35,729 nt of DNA from Halanaerobiaceae bacterium (GTDB lineage Bacteria > Bacillota > Halanaerobiia > Halanaerobiales > Halarsenatibacteraceae): contig PWFW01000067.1 of assembly GCA_003554225.1 (NCBI GenBank), positions 1-35,729 of the forward strand, given 5' to 3'. The notes under the pieces are model-generated. The model made no database searches, was not told where the DNA came from, and saw only the letters and a list, made by a program, of their open reading frames with translations. Below, piece by piece: positions 8,768 to 17,354 of the stretch (its first letter is position 1; every line of letters begins with the position of its first letter). A program made the translations under genes and the position numbers.

Positions 8768-9811
8768 TTAACCTGGCTGATCTTCTTCAAACAAAGTCTT
8801 CTGATGGGATTGAGGAAGCTCTATCTCCAGGTGCTGATAAGCTGCCCGGGTTGCTTTGCGGCCCCGGGGAGTCCTTTCCAAAAAGCCAAGCTGCAAGAGA
8901 TAGGGCTCATAAACATCTTCGATAGTTTCACATTCCTCGCTAATAGCAGCCGAAATGGTCTTGAGGCCGACCGGTCCTCCCCCAAATTTCTGGATTATGG
9001 TCTTTAGCAGCCGGTGGTCAATTTTGTCCAGACCCAGTTCATCAACCTCGAGAAGTTTGAGAGCCTCCCGGACCACCTTCGGGGTGATAGCGCCATCAGC
9101 CCTGACCTGAGCATAATCCCGGATTCTCTTTAAGAGCCGGTTGGCAATCCGGGGCGTTCCCCGGGAGCGGCGGGCAATTTCACCGGCTCCCTCAAGAGAG
9201 ATATCCACCTCAAGAATCCGGGCAGAGCGCTGGACAATCTCAGCCAGCTCCTCCCTGCTGTAAAACTCCAGCCGGTTAATAACTCCAAATCTGTCCCTCA
9301 GGGGTGAGGAAAGTTTACCAGCCCGGGTGGTGGCTCCCACCAGAGTGAACTGAGGTAAATCCAGGCGAACCGAGCGGGCCGAAGGCCCCTTGCCTATCAT
9401 GATGTCAAGCCCGTAGTCCTCCATGGCCGGGTATAATACCTCCTCCACCACCCGGTTTAAACGGTGAATTTCATCGATAAAGAGAATATCCTGGCCGGAA
9501 AGATTGGTCAGGATTGAAGCCAGATCTCCCGGCCTTTCAATGGCCGGACCGCTGGTGGTGTGGATATTGACGTTCATTTCATTGGCAATGATATTGGCCA
9601 GGGTGGTCTTACCCAGTCCGGGCGGACCGTAGAGCATGACATGATCTAAAGCATCGCCCCGCTCACTGGCAGCCTGAATAAATATATTCAGCTTTTCTTT
9701 GACCTTCTCCTGACCAATATAGTACTCCAGTCTGGTGGGTCGCAGAGTTTTATCGAGCATGTCATCCTCTACTTCCCGGGGAGTTACCACTCTTTTTTTA
9801 TCCTGATCCAT
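8768..9811 (-). CDS. ruvB: Holliday junction branch migration ATPase RuvB
   Basis: RuvB forms hexameric rings that pump DNA through RuvA-bound Holliday junctions. The 347-residue protein has the Walker A motif GPPGLGKTT (about residues 62-70), Walker B as [10 protein letters not shown], the sensor segment VGATTRAG and the C-terminal winged-helix domain ([16 protein letters not shown], then [17 protein letters not shown]). AAGGAG lies 9 bases before the ATG at 9811. Only 6 bp separate it from ruvA, which with the ruvC-ruvA overlap makes a compact three-gene operon. Confidence 0.98.
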   Translation of the reverse strand: MDQDKKRVVTPREVEDDMLDKTLRPTRLEYYIGQEKVKEKLNIFIQAASERGDALDHVMLYGPPGLGKTTLANIIANEMNVNIHTTSGPAIERPGDLASILTNLSGQDILFIDEIHRLNRVVEEVLYPAMEDYGLDIMIGKGPSARSVRLDLPQFTLVGATTRAGKLSSPLRDRFGVINRLEFYSREELAEIVQRSARILEVDISLEGAGEIARRSRGTPRIANRLLKRIRDYAQVRADGAITPKVVREALKLLEVDELGLDKIDHRLLKTIIQKFGGGPVGLKTISAAISEECETIEDVYEPYLLQLGFLERTPRGRKATRAAYQHLEIELPQSHQKTLFEEDQPG

Positions 9812-9817
9812 AAAAAA

Positions 9818-10405
9818 TTACTCCTTCCCCAAATAGAGCAGAACCTGACGGATCTTATCTTCCAGATTATCCTCCGGCTCAAGCTCGATCTCCTCCAGCG
9901 CTGAATTAACCTCGCTGTCGCTGTAACCGAGATTGTTCAGAGCTGAATAGAGTTCATTATCCCTGGTAAAGCTGGAAGCGGTATCAGAAAAGCTTTCACC
10001 TGCCACCAGATCATCAACCCTGCTCTTTAATTCCAGAATCATGCGCTGGCCGCTTTTGGGCCCGATGCCCTTCACTTCCTCTAAGGTATTGAGATCTTCA
10101 CTGAGTATGGCCCGGGCAAACCGGTCCGGTGAAAGAGTGGATATGATATTTAGAGCCACCCGGGGACCGATGCCCGACACCGTCAGCAGCTCCTGAAACA
10201 TCTGGCGGTGCGATTTGCGGGTAAAGCCAAAGAGCTCCAGGGCATCCTCCCGAACATGGGTGTGAATATAAAGCTCACAGTCTCCACCGGTTTCAACTCC
10301 TGCCATGGTGGTAGGTACTGTTACCTGATATCCCACATTGTTAACATCAACAATTACCTGATTCTCCCTCCGGGAGATAACCTTCCCCCTGACAAAACCA
10401 ATCAT
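9818..10405 (-). CDS. ruvA: Holliday junction DNA-binding protein RuvA
   Basis: RuvA tetramers clamp the four-way junction and load RuvB. The 195-residue protein has the N-terminal OB fold (MIGFVRGKVISRRENQVIVD), then two helix-hairpin-helix motifs, SGIGPRVALNIIST and VKGIGPKSGQRMILELK. After a variable acidic linker comes the C-terminal domain III that contacts RuvB (YSALNNLGYSDSEVNSALEE). The start ATG overlaps the ruvC stop as ATGA, implying translational coupling. Confidence 0.97.
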   Translation of the reverse strand: MIGFVRGKVISRRENQVIVDVNNVGYQVTVPTTMAGVETGGDCELYIHTHVREDALELFGFTRKSHRQMFQELLTVSGIGPRVALNIISTLSPDRFARAILSEDLNTLEEVKGIGPKSGQRMILELKSRVDDLVAGESFSDTASSFTRDNELYSALNNLGYSDSEVNSALEEIELEPEDNLEDKIRQVLLYLGKE

Positions 10406-10899
10406 ACCAGCTCACCCCAGTTCTTTTTAACGGCATAATTATGACCGTGGCAGATGGCCACTGCTATGGCATCGGCCTCATCATCTGTATCCGGTGCTGC
10501 CGGCAGGTTTAGAAGAGCTTTAACCATTTCCTGAACCTGATGTTTGCTGGCCCGGCCGTAGCCCACCACAGCCTGTTTAACCTGCAGGGGGGTATATTCG
10601 TAGACTTCAAGCCCCTGACGGGAGCCAGCCAGCAGGATAACTCCGCGGGCCTGACCCACCCGGATCGCTGTTTTGACGTTTTTATTGAAAAATAGCTCCT
10701 CAACAGCCATATGTCCGGGTTTTAAGTCATTGATTAGAGCTGAAAGTTCCTGAAATAGATCATCCAGTCTGGTTAAATCTTCTTTATCCGGTGGAGTTGT
10801 TATTCTGCCGGAATCTATCAGTTTAAAGGAGTTGCCCTGCTTCTCCAGCAGGGAAAATCCTGTGGTCGCCAGTCCGGGGTCGATACCTAATATCCTCAC
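10402..10899 (-). CDS. ruvC: Holliday junction endonuclease RuvC
   Basis: RuvC cuts the junction held by RuvAB. Acidic catalytic residues are visible in GIDPGLATTG (first Asp), MAVEELFF (Glu) and DTDDEADAIAVAICHG (C-terminal Asp pair). KQAVVGYGRASKHQVQEMV is the conserved central helix. Two GTG starts are possible. I prefer the one at 10899 (reading MRILGIDPG), because GAGGTGA ends 5 bases upstream and the resulting N-terminus matches the family. The GTG at 10908 would add three residues. A strong intrinsic terminator lies immediately upstream with almost no room for a promoter, so ruvCAB expression may depend on read-through from yebC. Confidence 0.96.
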   Translation of the reverse strand: MRILGIDPGLATTGFSLLEKQGNSFKLIDSGRITTPPDKEDLTRLDDLFQELSALINDLKPGHMAVEELFFNKNVKTAIRVGQARGVILLAGSRQGLEVYEYTPLQVKQAVVGYGRASKHQVQEMVKALLNLPAAPDTDDEADAIAVAICHGHNYAVKKNWGELV

Positions 10900-10915
10900 C
10901 GAGTTCACCTCACCC

Positions 10916-10947
10916 TAAATAGTAAAAGACACTGAGGTATCAGTGTC
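10916..10947 (-). terminator. Intrinsic terminator between yebC and ruvC
   Basis: Minus-strand GACACTGA and TCAGTGTC form a perfect 8-bp stem around a TACC loop, followed by TTTTACTATTT. It ends only a few bases before the ruvC ribosome binding site. It probably acts as a partial terminator lowering ruvCAB relative to yebC. Confidence 0.75.
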
Positions 10948-10982
10948 TCAGGCAAAACTGCAGGCCTCTTTACTGCTGCCGG

Positions 10983-11738
10983 TTATTCTTCCAGTTCAGC
11001 CATAATCTCTTCCGGAATATCGAAATTGGCATAAACTTCCTGAATATCATCATGATCCTCCAGTTCCTCCATTAATCTTAAAATCTCCCTGGCCTGAGGA
11101 CCGTCAAGCTCAACGATGTTATTGGGGCTCATAACAATATCAGAATCTGCAAATTCATAACCTGCCTCTTCCAGTCTCTCCTTGACCTGGATAAATTCTT
11201 TATCATCGGTAAATATCTGAATGAGCTCCTCTTCTTCTTGAATATCCTCTGCTCCTGCCTCCAGAGCATCGAGCATAACCTCGTCGAGATCATATTCTCC
11301 GCTGCTGTTGTCAAGAATCAGCTGACCCCGGCGCTCAAACATCCAGGCCACACAGCCTGATTCGCCCAGATTGCCGCCGTGCTCGGAAAGAATATGGCGG
11401 ATCTCGGAGGCGGTACGGTTGCGATTATCGGTGGTTATCTCCAGAAAGAGAGCAACTCCTCCCGGTCCGTAGCCTTCATAATTAAAGCTTTCATAGTCGA
11501 CACCCTCCAGTTCTCCGGTGCCTCGTTTGATTGCCTTCTCAATGTTTTCATTGGGCATGTTATTATTTTTGGCCTTCTCTATGGCCATTCTTAAATCCGG
11601 ATTGAACTCAGGATCTCCTCCACCTTCCCGGGCTGCCACCGCTATTCTGCGGCTCAGTTTGGAAAAAAGCTTGGCCCGACGGCGATCTTCCTTCTGCTTT
11701 TTATGCTTGATATTGGCCCACTTTGAATGTCCGGCCAT
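10983..11738 (-). CDS. yebC: YebC/PmpR family protein
   Basis: This 251-residue member of the widespread YebC/TACO1 family was long annotated as a transcriptional regulator. Recent work on the family points to a translation role in easing ribosome stalling on proline-rich stretches. The N-terminal signature AGHSKWANIKHKKQKED is intact, as are RRIAVAAREGGGDPEFN, YEGYGPGGVALF and ASEIRHILSEHGGNLGESG. AGGGGGGA precedes the ATG at 11738 by about 5 bases. It has its own promoter just upstream and leads towards ruvCAB, a very common neighbourhood. Confidence 0.95.
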   Translation of the reverse strand: MAGHSKWANIKHKKQKEDRRRAKLFSKLSRRIAVAAREGGGDPEFNPDLRMAIEKAKNNNMPNENIEKAIKRGTGELEGVDYESFNYEGYGPGGVALFLEITTDNRNRTASEIRHILSEHGGNLGESGCVAWMFERRGQLILDNSSGEYDLDEVMLDALEAGAEDIQEEEELIQIFTDDKEFIQVKERLEEAGYEFADSDIVMSPNNIVELDGPQAREILRLMEELEDHDDIQEVYANFDIPEEIMAELEE

Positions 11739-11777
11739 AGTAATCCCCCCTGGTAAAATTCCTAAACACTGACTTAC

Positions 11778-11806
11778 ATTTTAACATAATTCCCCTGCTA
11801 TTGCAA
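11778..11806 (-). promoter_or_regulatory. Sigma-70 type promoter for yebC
   Basis: Minus-strand TTGCAA (11801-11806), a 17-base spacer and TAAAAT (11778-11783) precede yebC by about 40 bases. The -35 box overlaps the U-tract of the terminator from the genes behind, so one transcript ends where the next begins. Confidence 0.6.
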
Positions 11807-11839
11807 AAGAAAAAGCCTTCAGCTGGAGAGGCTGAAGGC
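11804..11839 (-). terminator. Intrinsic terminator after the two small genes
   Basis: Minus-strand GCCTTCAGC pairs with GCTGAAGGC around a short loop and runs into TTTTTCTTTT. This is a textbook terminator placed just after the 73-residue gene ending at 11847. Confidence 0.9.
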
Positions 11840-11846
11840 GGGAAAT

Positions 11847-12068
11847 CTATTGATTCATTTTCTCTTTTAAGTCAGCTACCAGATTGCTCAGGCGCTCGCG
11901 ATTACCATTTTCCCATTCCTCAATAAACTGTTTAAGTTTTTCCCGATCTCTTTCGTTCAGCTTGTTAATCTCTTCTTCATACTTTTCTTCATCAAGAAAA
12001 ACCCGGTTGAGAGTTTCCACTGCTTTCTTGAGAGGATACTGTATTTTATAATAGACTTTATCAGTCAT
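11847..12068 (-). CDS. Small charged protein of unknown function
   Basis: I do not recognise this 73-residue protein. It begins MTDKVYYKIQYPLKKAVETL and is almost entirely charged helix (NKLNERDREKLKQFIEEW), with no transmembrane segment, cysteine pair or catalytic motif. The ATG at 12068 is chosen because AAGGTGA lies 6 bases upstream. A longer frame from 12119 has no comparable site and lies inside the preceding gene. It overlaps the stop of the upstream small gene by 8 bp, so the two are translationally coupled. A strong terminator follows. The pair may encode interacting helical proteins; that is inference only. Confidence 0.7.
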   Translation of the reverse strand: MTDKVYYKIQYPLKKAVETLNRVFLDEEKYEEEINKLNERDREKLKQFIEEWENGNRERLSNLVADLKEKMNQ

Positions 12069-12279
12069 AACTTTCACCTTCCAGCCGGTCGACAATTTTC
12101 TCAAGTTCGGAGATTCCATCCCGATCCATAAATCTCAGATAACCTTCCAGAGGAATAATCCGGTTATCAAGAATCTTATCATCGATATCGACTTCGTCCA
12201 GATTTAGTCTTTTAAGTCTTTTAATCACCAGGCTGATATCTTCCATGGCTTCCATGACTAATGATTTTCCCTCTGGCAT
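12061..12279 (-). CDS. Small protein of unknown function downstream of rnpB
   Basis: This is a 72-residue protein starting MPEGKSLVMEAMEDISLVIK, then helical charged sequence (RLKRLNLDEVDIDDKILD) and ending RLEGESYD. No family is recognised. The ATG at 12279 follows GAGGTGG by 6-7 bases. Upstream in-frame starts would run back into the RNase P RNA gene and are rejected. It starts about 35 bases after the end of rnpB, with no separate promoter visible, so it is probably expressed from the rnpB promoter. It overlaps the next small gene by 8 bp. Confidence 0.65.
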   Translation of the reverse strand: MPEGKSLVMEAMEDISLVIKRLKRLNLDEVDIDDKILDNRIIPLEGYLRFMDRDGISELEKIVDRLEGESYD

Positions 12280-12313
12280 AAAGCCCCACCTCATCATTTG
12301 AAATTTAATAAAA

Positions 12314-12660
12314 TCGGCAGGCTGACCTGTAAGCCGAGTTCTGTAATGATGGTCATCCATCTAGCCTGACAGTTACCTGCCAGATCCAGCGTCCAGACCC
12401 GGGGGAAGGACGGGCCGCCCTCTTTCCCCTCTATTTGGACTTACTCCAGGTGGGGTTTGCCTGGCAGCTCAGTCACCTGAGCCCCGGTGAGCTCTTACCT
12501 CACCATTTCACCCTTACCGGGAAACCCGGCGGTATCTTTTCTGTGGCACTTTCCTGGGAGTTGCCTCCACTGGGTGTTACCCAGCACCCTGCCCTGAGGA
12601 GCTCGGACTTTCCTCGACTGCCTAAAGGACAGTCGCGACCATCCGATCAGCCTGCCCTGC
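12314..12660 (-). ncRNA. rnpB: RNase P RNA (catalytic RNA, bacterial class A-like)
   Basis: RNase P RNA removes 5' leaders from pre-tRNAs. Read on the minus strand, the gene shows the universal GAGGAAAGTCCG core, GGGTGAAATGGTGAGGTAAG, the AACCCCACCTGGAG and AATAGAGGGG stretch, and the 3' signature ACAGAACTCGGCTTACAG. The two ends pair as helix P1: GGCAGGCTGA near the 5' end with TCAGCCTGCC near the 3' end, which sets the limits within a few bases. Length of about 347 fits the class. A perfect-consensus promoter lies just upstream. The gene is followed directly by a TTTTATTAAATTT stretch and two small protein genes. Confidence 0.96.
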
Positions 12661-12694
12661 TATAACTTGAGTGAATTGCTTGTATTACACTTAA

Positions 12695-12723
12695 ATTATA
12701 GCACCCGCTGAAAAAACTGTCAA
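12695..12723 (-). promoter_or_regulatory. Perfect consensus promoter for rnpB
   Basis: Minus-strand TTGACA (12718-12723), exactly 17 bases, then TATAAT (12695-12700). Both hexamers match the sigma-70/SigA consensus at every position. The start of transcription would fall near 12688, about 30 bases before the mature RNA. Confidence 0.9.
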
Positions 12724-12760
12724 GTTTTATCAAAATATATTAAATTCAAACAACCGGATC

Positions 12761-13864
12761 TCAGGCCAGCTGCCAGGGAGATTCATCCCGGCTGGCTTCA
12801 ATGATTTCCAGCTCCCGGGTCGGAAAATACTCCGCAAGATAGCTGGCAAGCAGCTCTCTAAAAATCTTTTCGGTGGCAAAATGACCGGCATCAATAACCG
12901 CCAGACCTCTTTCCCGGGCCTCCAGGAGTTCATGATATTTTACATCTCCGGTAAGAAAAAGATCGATTCTTTCGGAATCTGCCTCTTTGAGGAAATCTCC
13001 CCCACTGCCGCAGGCCAGACCAACCTGCTTAATCCTCCGGGTCAGGCTGCCTGAATATCTGAGAACAGCAGGACTCAAAGTCTGTTTAACCTGCTGGAGA
13101 AATTTCTCCAGGCTGACCGGTTCTGCCAGCCTCCCCAGCCGGGCCGGCTGAGGTTCATTCCGGTGCTGCTCCAGAGCAAAGATATCATAGGCCGGTTCTT
13201 CATAGGGATGGGCTTCTTTGAGAGATTCGATAATTCTGCTGCGGTCCCGGGCCTGATAGATAACCTCCAGGCGGTATTCCTCCACCTCTTCCCTTCTGTC
13301 CTGCTGGCCGACTGCTGGAGAGCTGCCTGCCAGGGGCTTGAAGGTTCCAGTTCCCGGAGTGTAAAAGGAAGCTTCCGCATAGTTACCGATATTGCCGGCA
13401 CCGGCAGCAAAGAGAGCCTCTTGAACCTCATTAAGAAAATCCCGGGGAACAAAGACCACCAGCTTTTCCTGCTTGAGAGCTGACTCAAGATTTTCAACCT
13501 GCTTGAGCTCAAGCTTTTCAGCCAGAAAATCATTTAGGCCTCCCCGGGCCTGATCCAGGTTGGTGTGAGCGGCATAGACAGCCAGGTCGTTATTGAGAGC
13601 CCGGGCTATTAAACTGCCCCGGGGATGAGATAAATTTATACTTTTAACTCCCTGAAAAATCAGGGGATGGTGAACAATTAGAAGCTGGCAGTTCTTCTCC
13701 AGTGCTTCCAGGACAACTTTCTCTGTTGGTTCCACAGCAATCAGAATGCTGGTTACCTGCTTTTCCGGATCTCCCAGCTGAAGTCCGCTGTTATCCCAGT
13801 CCATGGCAGTTTCTAGGGGGGCCAGTTTTTCTATTTTGCCTGTAATATCTTTTATTTTAGGCAT
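12761..13864 (-). CDS. Nif3-like dinuclear metal centre protein (YqfO family)
   Basis: This 367-residue member of the NIF3/DUF34 family forms hexamers with a two-metal site; its cellular reaction is still unsettled, and the older GTP cyclohydrolase label is not reliable. Metal ligands are visible in LIVHHPLIFQGVKSI, AAHTNLDQARGG and the C-terminal AVIDAGHFATEK. The middle region (about residues 135-235) is the extra domain found in the long Firmicutes form, including EAHPYEEPAYDI. AGGAGG lies 5 bases before the ATG at 13864. In many Firmicutes the gene follows trmK, which is missing here; a tRNA gene lies between it and rpoD instead. Confidence 0.93.
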   Translation of the reverse strand: MPKIKDITGKIEKLAPLETAMDWDNSGLQLGDPEKQVTSILIAVEPTEKVVLEALEKNCQLLIVHHPLIFQGVKSINLSHPRGSLIARALNNDLAVYAAHTNLDQARGGLNDFLAEKLELKQVENLESALKQEKLVVFVPRDFLNEVQEALFAAGAGNIGNYAEASFYTPGTGTFKPLAGSSPAVGQQDRREEVEEYRLEVIYQARDRSRIIESLKEAHPYEEPAYDIFALEQHRNEPQPARLGRLAEPVSLEKFLQQVKQTLSPAVLRYSGSLTRRIKQVGLACGSGGDFLKEADSERIDLFLTGDVKYHELLEARERGLAVIDAGHFATEKIFRELLASYLAEYFPTRELEIIEASRDESPWQLA

Positions 13865-13916
13865 TTTATCCTCCTGTCCTGGTTAAAGTAAATATTAAAC
13901 TTAAGATAACCAGATA

Positions 13917-13945
13917 ATTGTATTAAAAATAACCGGGTATTTAAA
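13917..13945 (-). promoter_or_regulatory. Possible promoter for nif3
   Basis: Minus-strand TTTAAA (13940-13945), 17 bases, TACAAT (13917-13922). It lies about 50-80 bases before nif3 and after the terminator that ends the tRNA transcript. The -35 box is imperfect. Confidence 0.4.
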
Positions 13946-13990
13946 ATATTGATTGACCTGGCTGCTTTCTTAGGTTGAGCTGGTAAAACT

Positions 13991-14030
13991 ATAAAAATAA
14001 AACCCTGTTCCCGAAATTCAGAACAAGGTT
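13991..14030 (-). terminator. Intrinsic terminator after the tRNA gene
   Basis: Minus-strand AACCTTGTTC pairs with GAACAGGGTT around a 10-base loop, then TTATTTTTATAG. It ends the tRNA transcript before nif3. Confidence 0.75.
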
Positions 14031-14144
14031 AATGGTTGGGCTGATTAAAATTGAGAGCCTGGTCGATAAAATTTTAAAATTTCTCGATTGGACAATTAAA
14101 GCTGTGCCACAGGGCTATTATCGGTTTTTTGGTTATGATATAAA

Positions 14145-14221
14145 TGGTGGGCCCACCAGGATTTGAACCTGGGACTAGACGGTTATGAGCCGCCTGCTCT
14201 GACCAACTGAGCTATGGGCCC
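14145..14221 (-). tRNA. tRNA with anticodon CAT (Met, or Ile2 decoding AUA)
   Basis: A complete 77-base cloverleaf is present: acceptor GGGCCCA with TGGGCCC, D-arm GCTC/GAGC, anticodon stem GGCGG/CCGTC around CTCATAA (anticodon at 14185-14187), T-arm CCAGG TTCAAAT CCTGG, and an encoded CCA (14145-14147 on the minus strand). The anticodon arm GCGGCTCATAACCGTC resembles the lysidine-modified tRNA-Ile2 of Firmicutes more than their elongator tRNA-Met, but sequence alone does not settle this. It is not an initiator tRNA by its acceptor end, which has a G1-C72 pair. It sits alone between rpoD and nif3 with its own promoter and terminator. Confidence 0.95.
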
Positions 14222-14252
14222 TAATGCTAGCTTATTATCTGACGCAATCATT

Positions 14253-14281
14253 ATTATACGGGATATTGCAGCAGCAGTCAA
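14253..14281 (-). promoter_or_regulatory. Strong promoter for the tRNA gene
   Basis: Minus-strand TTGACT (14276-14281), exactly 17 bases, TATAAT (14253-14258). It is about 30 bases upstream of the tRNA 5' end and differs from consensus at one base. Confidence 0.85.
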
Positions 14282-14405
14282 TAGAAATTCCCGGTTTTAA
14301 AAGGATAATATCTAACTTGAGAGCGGTTTAGGCTCCGATTGCTCAGTTTATCTCCAGTATTATAGCCTGCAGCTCCATAAAGGCTGTTTTGTAATCAGAT
14401 TAAAG

Positions 14406-15491
14406 TTAATCCAGATAGTCCTTCAGCTTTCTGCTGCGGGTGGGGTGGCGGAGCTTGCGGAGAGCCTTGGCCTCTATCTGGCGGATGCGCTCCCGGGTAA
14501 CTCCAAATTCCCGGCCCACCTCTTCCAGGGTTCGAGAACGTCCATCTTCAATGCCAAAGCGAAGCTCTAATACCCGCTTTTCCCTGTCGGTCAGGGTCTC
14601 CAGCACATCATCCAGCTGATCCTTGAGCAGCATAAAGGAAGCCGCTGAAGCCGGAGCAGGAGCATCTTCATCCTCAATAAAATCCCCCAGGTGGCTGTCC
14701 TCTTCTTCCCCGATGGGTGTCTCCAGAGATACGGGCTCCTGGGCAATTTTCATAATTTCTCTAACCTTATCGGCGCTGATATCCATCTCCTCTCCAATCT
14801 CATCAGGAGTGGGCTCCCTGCCCTTCTCCTGAAGCAGCTGTCGGGAGACCCGGATCAGCTTGTTAATGGTCTCAACCATGTGGACCGGAATTCTGATCGT
14901 TCTGGCCTGGTCAGCAATGGCTCTGGTTATGGCCTGCCTGATCCACCAGGTGGCATAGGGGCTGAATTTGTAGCCCTTACGGTAATCGAATTTTTCTACG
15001 GCTTTCATCAGCCCCATGTTACCTTCCTGTATTAGATCCAGAAAAAGCATACCCCGCCCAACATATTTTTTGGCAATACTGACCACCAGCCGCAGGTTGG
15101 CCTCGACCAGCTGCTGGCGGGCCTGCTGGTCTCCAGCCTCCATTCTCTTAGCCAGGTCCACTTCCTCTTCGGCTGTCAGCAAATCAACCTTGCCGATCTC
15201 CTTTAAATACATGCGAACCGGGTCATCAATCCCCACACCCTGAGGTACTTCCAGATCCAGCTCCCGGTCTTCCCCTCCGGAGTCCTCAGAGGAACTTTCA
15301 CCCTCAGTGATTATATCTATATTTAAATCTTCCATCATTTCATAAATTTCTTCGATTTCTTCAGAATTTAATTCCACATCTTCCAGGGAATCCATAATAT
15401 CCTGGTAGCTCAATTCTCCATCCTTCTGACCTTTCTGCAGCAATCCCTTAACTTCAGGCTGATTTTCCAGTTTTATCTCTTTTTTACTCAT
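14406..15491 (-). CDS. rpoD: Primary sigma factor RpoD (SigA)
   Basis: This 361-residue housekeeping sigma factor directs RNA polymerase to the TTGACA/TATAAT promoters seen throughout the window. Region 1.2 is [18 protein letters not shown]. Region 2 includes [38 protein letters not shown] and the -10 reading helix [17 protein letters not shown]. Region 3 follows, and region 4 ends with the helix-turn-helix [20 protein letters not shown]. The N-terminal region 1.1 is short and acidic, as in Bacillus SigA. The ATG at 15491 sits 7 bases after AGGAGG; a GTG one codon earlier is possible. It overlaps the dnaG stop by 8 bp. Confidence 0.98.
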   Translation of the reverse strand: MSKKEIKLENQPEVKGLLQKGQKDGELSYQDIMDSLEDVELNSEEIEEIYEMMEDLNIDIITEGESSSEDSGGEDRELDLEVPQGVGIDDPVRMYLKEIGKVDLLTAEEEVDLAKRMEAGDQQARQQLVEANLRLVVSIAKKYVGRGMLFLDLIQEGNMGLMKAVEKFDYRKGYKFSPYATWWIRQAITRAIADQARTIRIPVHMVETINKLIRVSRQLLQEKGREPTPDEIGEEMDISADKVREIMKIAQEPVSLETPIGEEEDSHLGDFIEDEDAPAPASAASFMLLKDQLDDVLETLTDREKRVLELRFGIEDGRSRTLEEVGREFGVTRERIRQIEAKALRKLRHPTRSRKLKDYLD

Positions 15492-17253
15492 CACTGCTCC
15501 TCCTTTCTTCAGTGATCAACCTTTTATAGTAGAGCAGTATATCATTAATGGTGAATTTTTCTCCATTTTCTTTCTCTGAGAGAACTTCAATCAGGTTGTT
15601 TATTTCAGTTCGGACTCTGCGGTTTTTTATGGTTCTGGTAAGTTCAGCAAGCCTGGTCCGGGTTATCTGCCTGCCAGAATTTAAAAGTTCCCTGGAAACT
15701 ATCTGTTTTTTCGTTCCGGAGATCTCAGCCAAAATTTCTGTGCTGGTTATTTCCGGGTCCTGCCAAATCAGCTCAGCCAGCTGCCGGGTTTCTCCCCGGA
15801 AATATCCTGGTTTTAAGCTGGCAAGAACCTGATTACGATACTTCTGGTTATGAATAATGGCTGCCAGCAGCTGCCAGTCTACTGATTCATCAGCGGAAGC
15901 TGAGGTAAGAGGTCTTCTCCTTTTTTTTGACTCTCTCTTATTATTGTTTGTTATCTTTATACTTCTCTGTTTTTCGATTTCTTCCTGCAATTTTTCGGCT
16001 GAAAGAGAAGTTTTTTCAGCTAAAACCCGGGCATAGGTTTCCCGGGCTAAATTATCTTCCAATTCTGCCAGAAAATTGATGCCCTCCCGGGCAGCCTCGA
16101 GCCTATCTTCAGGAGACTTTAGCTCATAACCCTCTAAAATTACATCCAGCCGGTATTCTACCAGTTCCCGGGCCCTATCCTTGTAACCAAGAAAGGTTTC
16201 GGCTCCCTGAGAGATAATAATATCATCGGGGTCACTCTCTTCCGGCAGATCGATTACTGACACCCTGAGTCCGGTCTGGTGGAGTATCTCCAGACCTCTC
16301 AAAGTAGCCATATTACCAGCTGTATCGGCATCATAGGCAATGTAAACTCTCTCGGCAAAGCGGTTAAGCAGCCGGGCCTGTTCCCGGGTCAGAGAGGTGC
16401 CGAGCGAGGCTACCAGGTTTTCAATTCCATACTTATGGCCCGTTAAAACATCTGTATAGCCTTCAACCACGATGGCCTCCCCGCTCTTTCGAATGGGGGA
16501 TCTGGCCCAGTTAATTCCATAGAGAATGGTTTTTTTCGAAAAAATTTTGGTCTCCGGGGAGTTCAGATATTTGGGCTGATCATCCGGGCTGATGGCCCGG
16601 GCTCCGAAGCCCAGCACCTCTCCCCTGACATTATAAATGGGAAAAATTATTCGGTTGCGAAATTTATCATAGGTATTGCCTCCGGAAGCTCTGCCAATCA
16701 GACCGGCTTTAAGGAGAACCTCCTCCGAGAAACCTCTTCTGGATAAAAATTTAAGCAGCGATCTCCAGGAATCAGGGGCATAACCCAGCTGAAAATTTGA
16801 TATATCTTTGCTGCTGTAGCCCCGCTCTTCCAAATAGCTGCGGGCTTCGGCGGCACAGTCCTCCTTTAGCAGAAGGTAATTATAAAAACGGGCAGCCAGC
16901 TGATTGGCAGCAAAAACAGCTTCTCGCAGTTTCAGTTCAGCCTGATCCACCGGATCTCCTCCGGGAAGCTCCAGTCCGGCTCTTTCAGCCAGCAGTGTCA
17001 GCGATTCCTGAAAGGAAAGGCTGTCTATCTCCATGACAAAGTTAATGACATCCCCTCCTGCTCCACAGCCAAAGCAATGATAAAACTGCTCCTCAGGGTT
17101 GACGCTGAAGGAGGGAGTTTTTTCCTGATGAAAGGGGCAGAGCCCCATGTAATTTTTCCCGGATTTTTTCAGGGAGACATATTCCTCCACCACATTTACT
17201 ATATCAATCTCATGCTTGATTTTGGTGACAAACTCCCGCGGTATGGACGGCAT
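15484..17253 (-). CDS. dnaG: DNA primase DnaG
   Basis: DnaG makes RNA primers at the replication fork. The 589-residue protein has the CHC2 zinc-binding domain (Cys39, His42, Cys60, Cys63 in [11 protein letters not shown] and [12 protein letters not shown]), then the primase core [16 protein letters not shown]. The TOPRIM metal-binding segment follows: [11 protein letters not shown] and [12 protein letters not shown]. The C-terminal helical region that contacts the helicase is more divergent and carries a basic stretch ([13 protein letters not shown]). I use the ATG at 17253; a TTG at 17262 lies too close to GAGG. A small hairpin sits just before the ribosome binding site. It is coupled to rpoD. 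Confidence 0.97.
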   Translation of the reverse strand: MPSIPREFVTKIKHEIDIVNVVEEYVSLKKSGKNYMGLCPFHQEKTPSFSVNPEEQFYHCFGCGAGGDVINFVMEIDSLSFQESLTLLAERAGLELPGGDPVDQAELKLREAVFAANQLAARFYNYLLLKEDCAAEARSYLEERGYSSKDISNFQLGYAPDSWRSLLKFLSRRGFSEEVLLKAGLIGRASGGNTYDKFRNRIIFPIYNVRGEVLGFGARAISPDDQPKYLNSPETKIFSKKTILYGINWARSPIRKSGEAIVVEGYTDVLTGHKYGIENLVASLGTSLTREQARLLNRFAERVYIAYDADTAGNMATLRGLEILHQTGLRVSVIDLPEESDPDDIIISQGAETFLGYKDRARELVEYRLDVILEGYELKSPEDRLEAAREGINFLAELEDNLARETYARVLAEKTSLSAEKLQEEIEKQRSIKITNNNKRESKKRRRPLTSASADESVDWQLLAAIIHNQKYRNQVLASLKPGYFRGETRQLAELIWQDPEITSTEILAEISGTKKQIVSRELLNSGRQITRTRLAELTRTIKNRRVRTEINNLIEVLSEKENGEKFTINDILLYYKRLITEERRSSDE

Positions 17254-17270
17254 GATTATCAATCCTCAAA

Positions 17271-17289
17271 GGGCCTAGGTATCAGGCCC
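17271..17289 (-). promoter_or_regulatory. Hairpin just upstream of the dnaG ribosome binding site
   Basis: Minus-strand GGGCCT and AGGCCC form a 6-bp GC-rich stem around a 7-base loop. It is followed by TTTGAGG, which contains the dnaG Shine-Dalgarno sequence. It could modulate translation or transcription of dnaG-rpoD. No regulator is implied by the sequence. Confidence 0.4.
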
Positions 17290-17354
17290 AAAATTGGTTA
17301 TTCTGATTTATTATTGTTGCTGTAATTATAAAGATAATCAAAAAATAAATTTTC

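Noticed and set aside
12280-12360. Longer N-terminus for the 72-residue small protein
   Set aside because: The extension would run into the 3' end of rnpB, and a good ribosome binding site supports the ATG at 12279.
12435-12665. Plus-strand open frame across the RNase P RNA
   Set aside because: The region is a structured RNA gene with all signature motifs on the minus strand; the frame is incidental.
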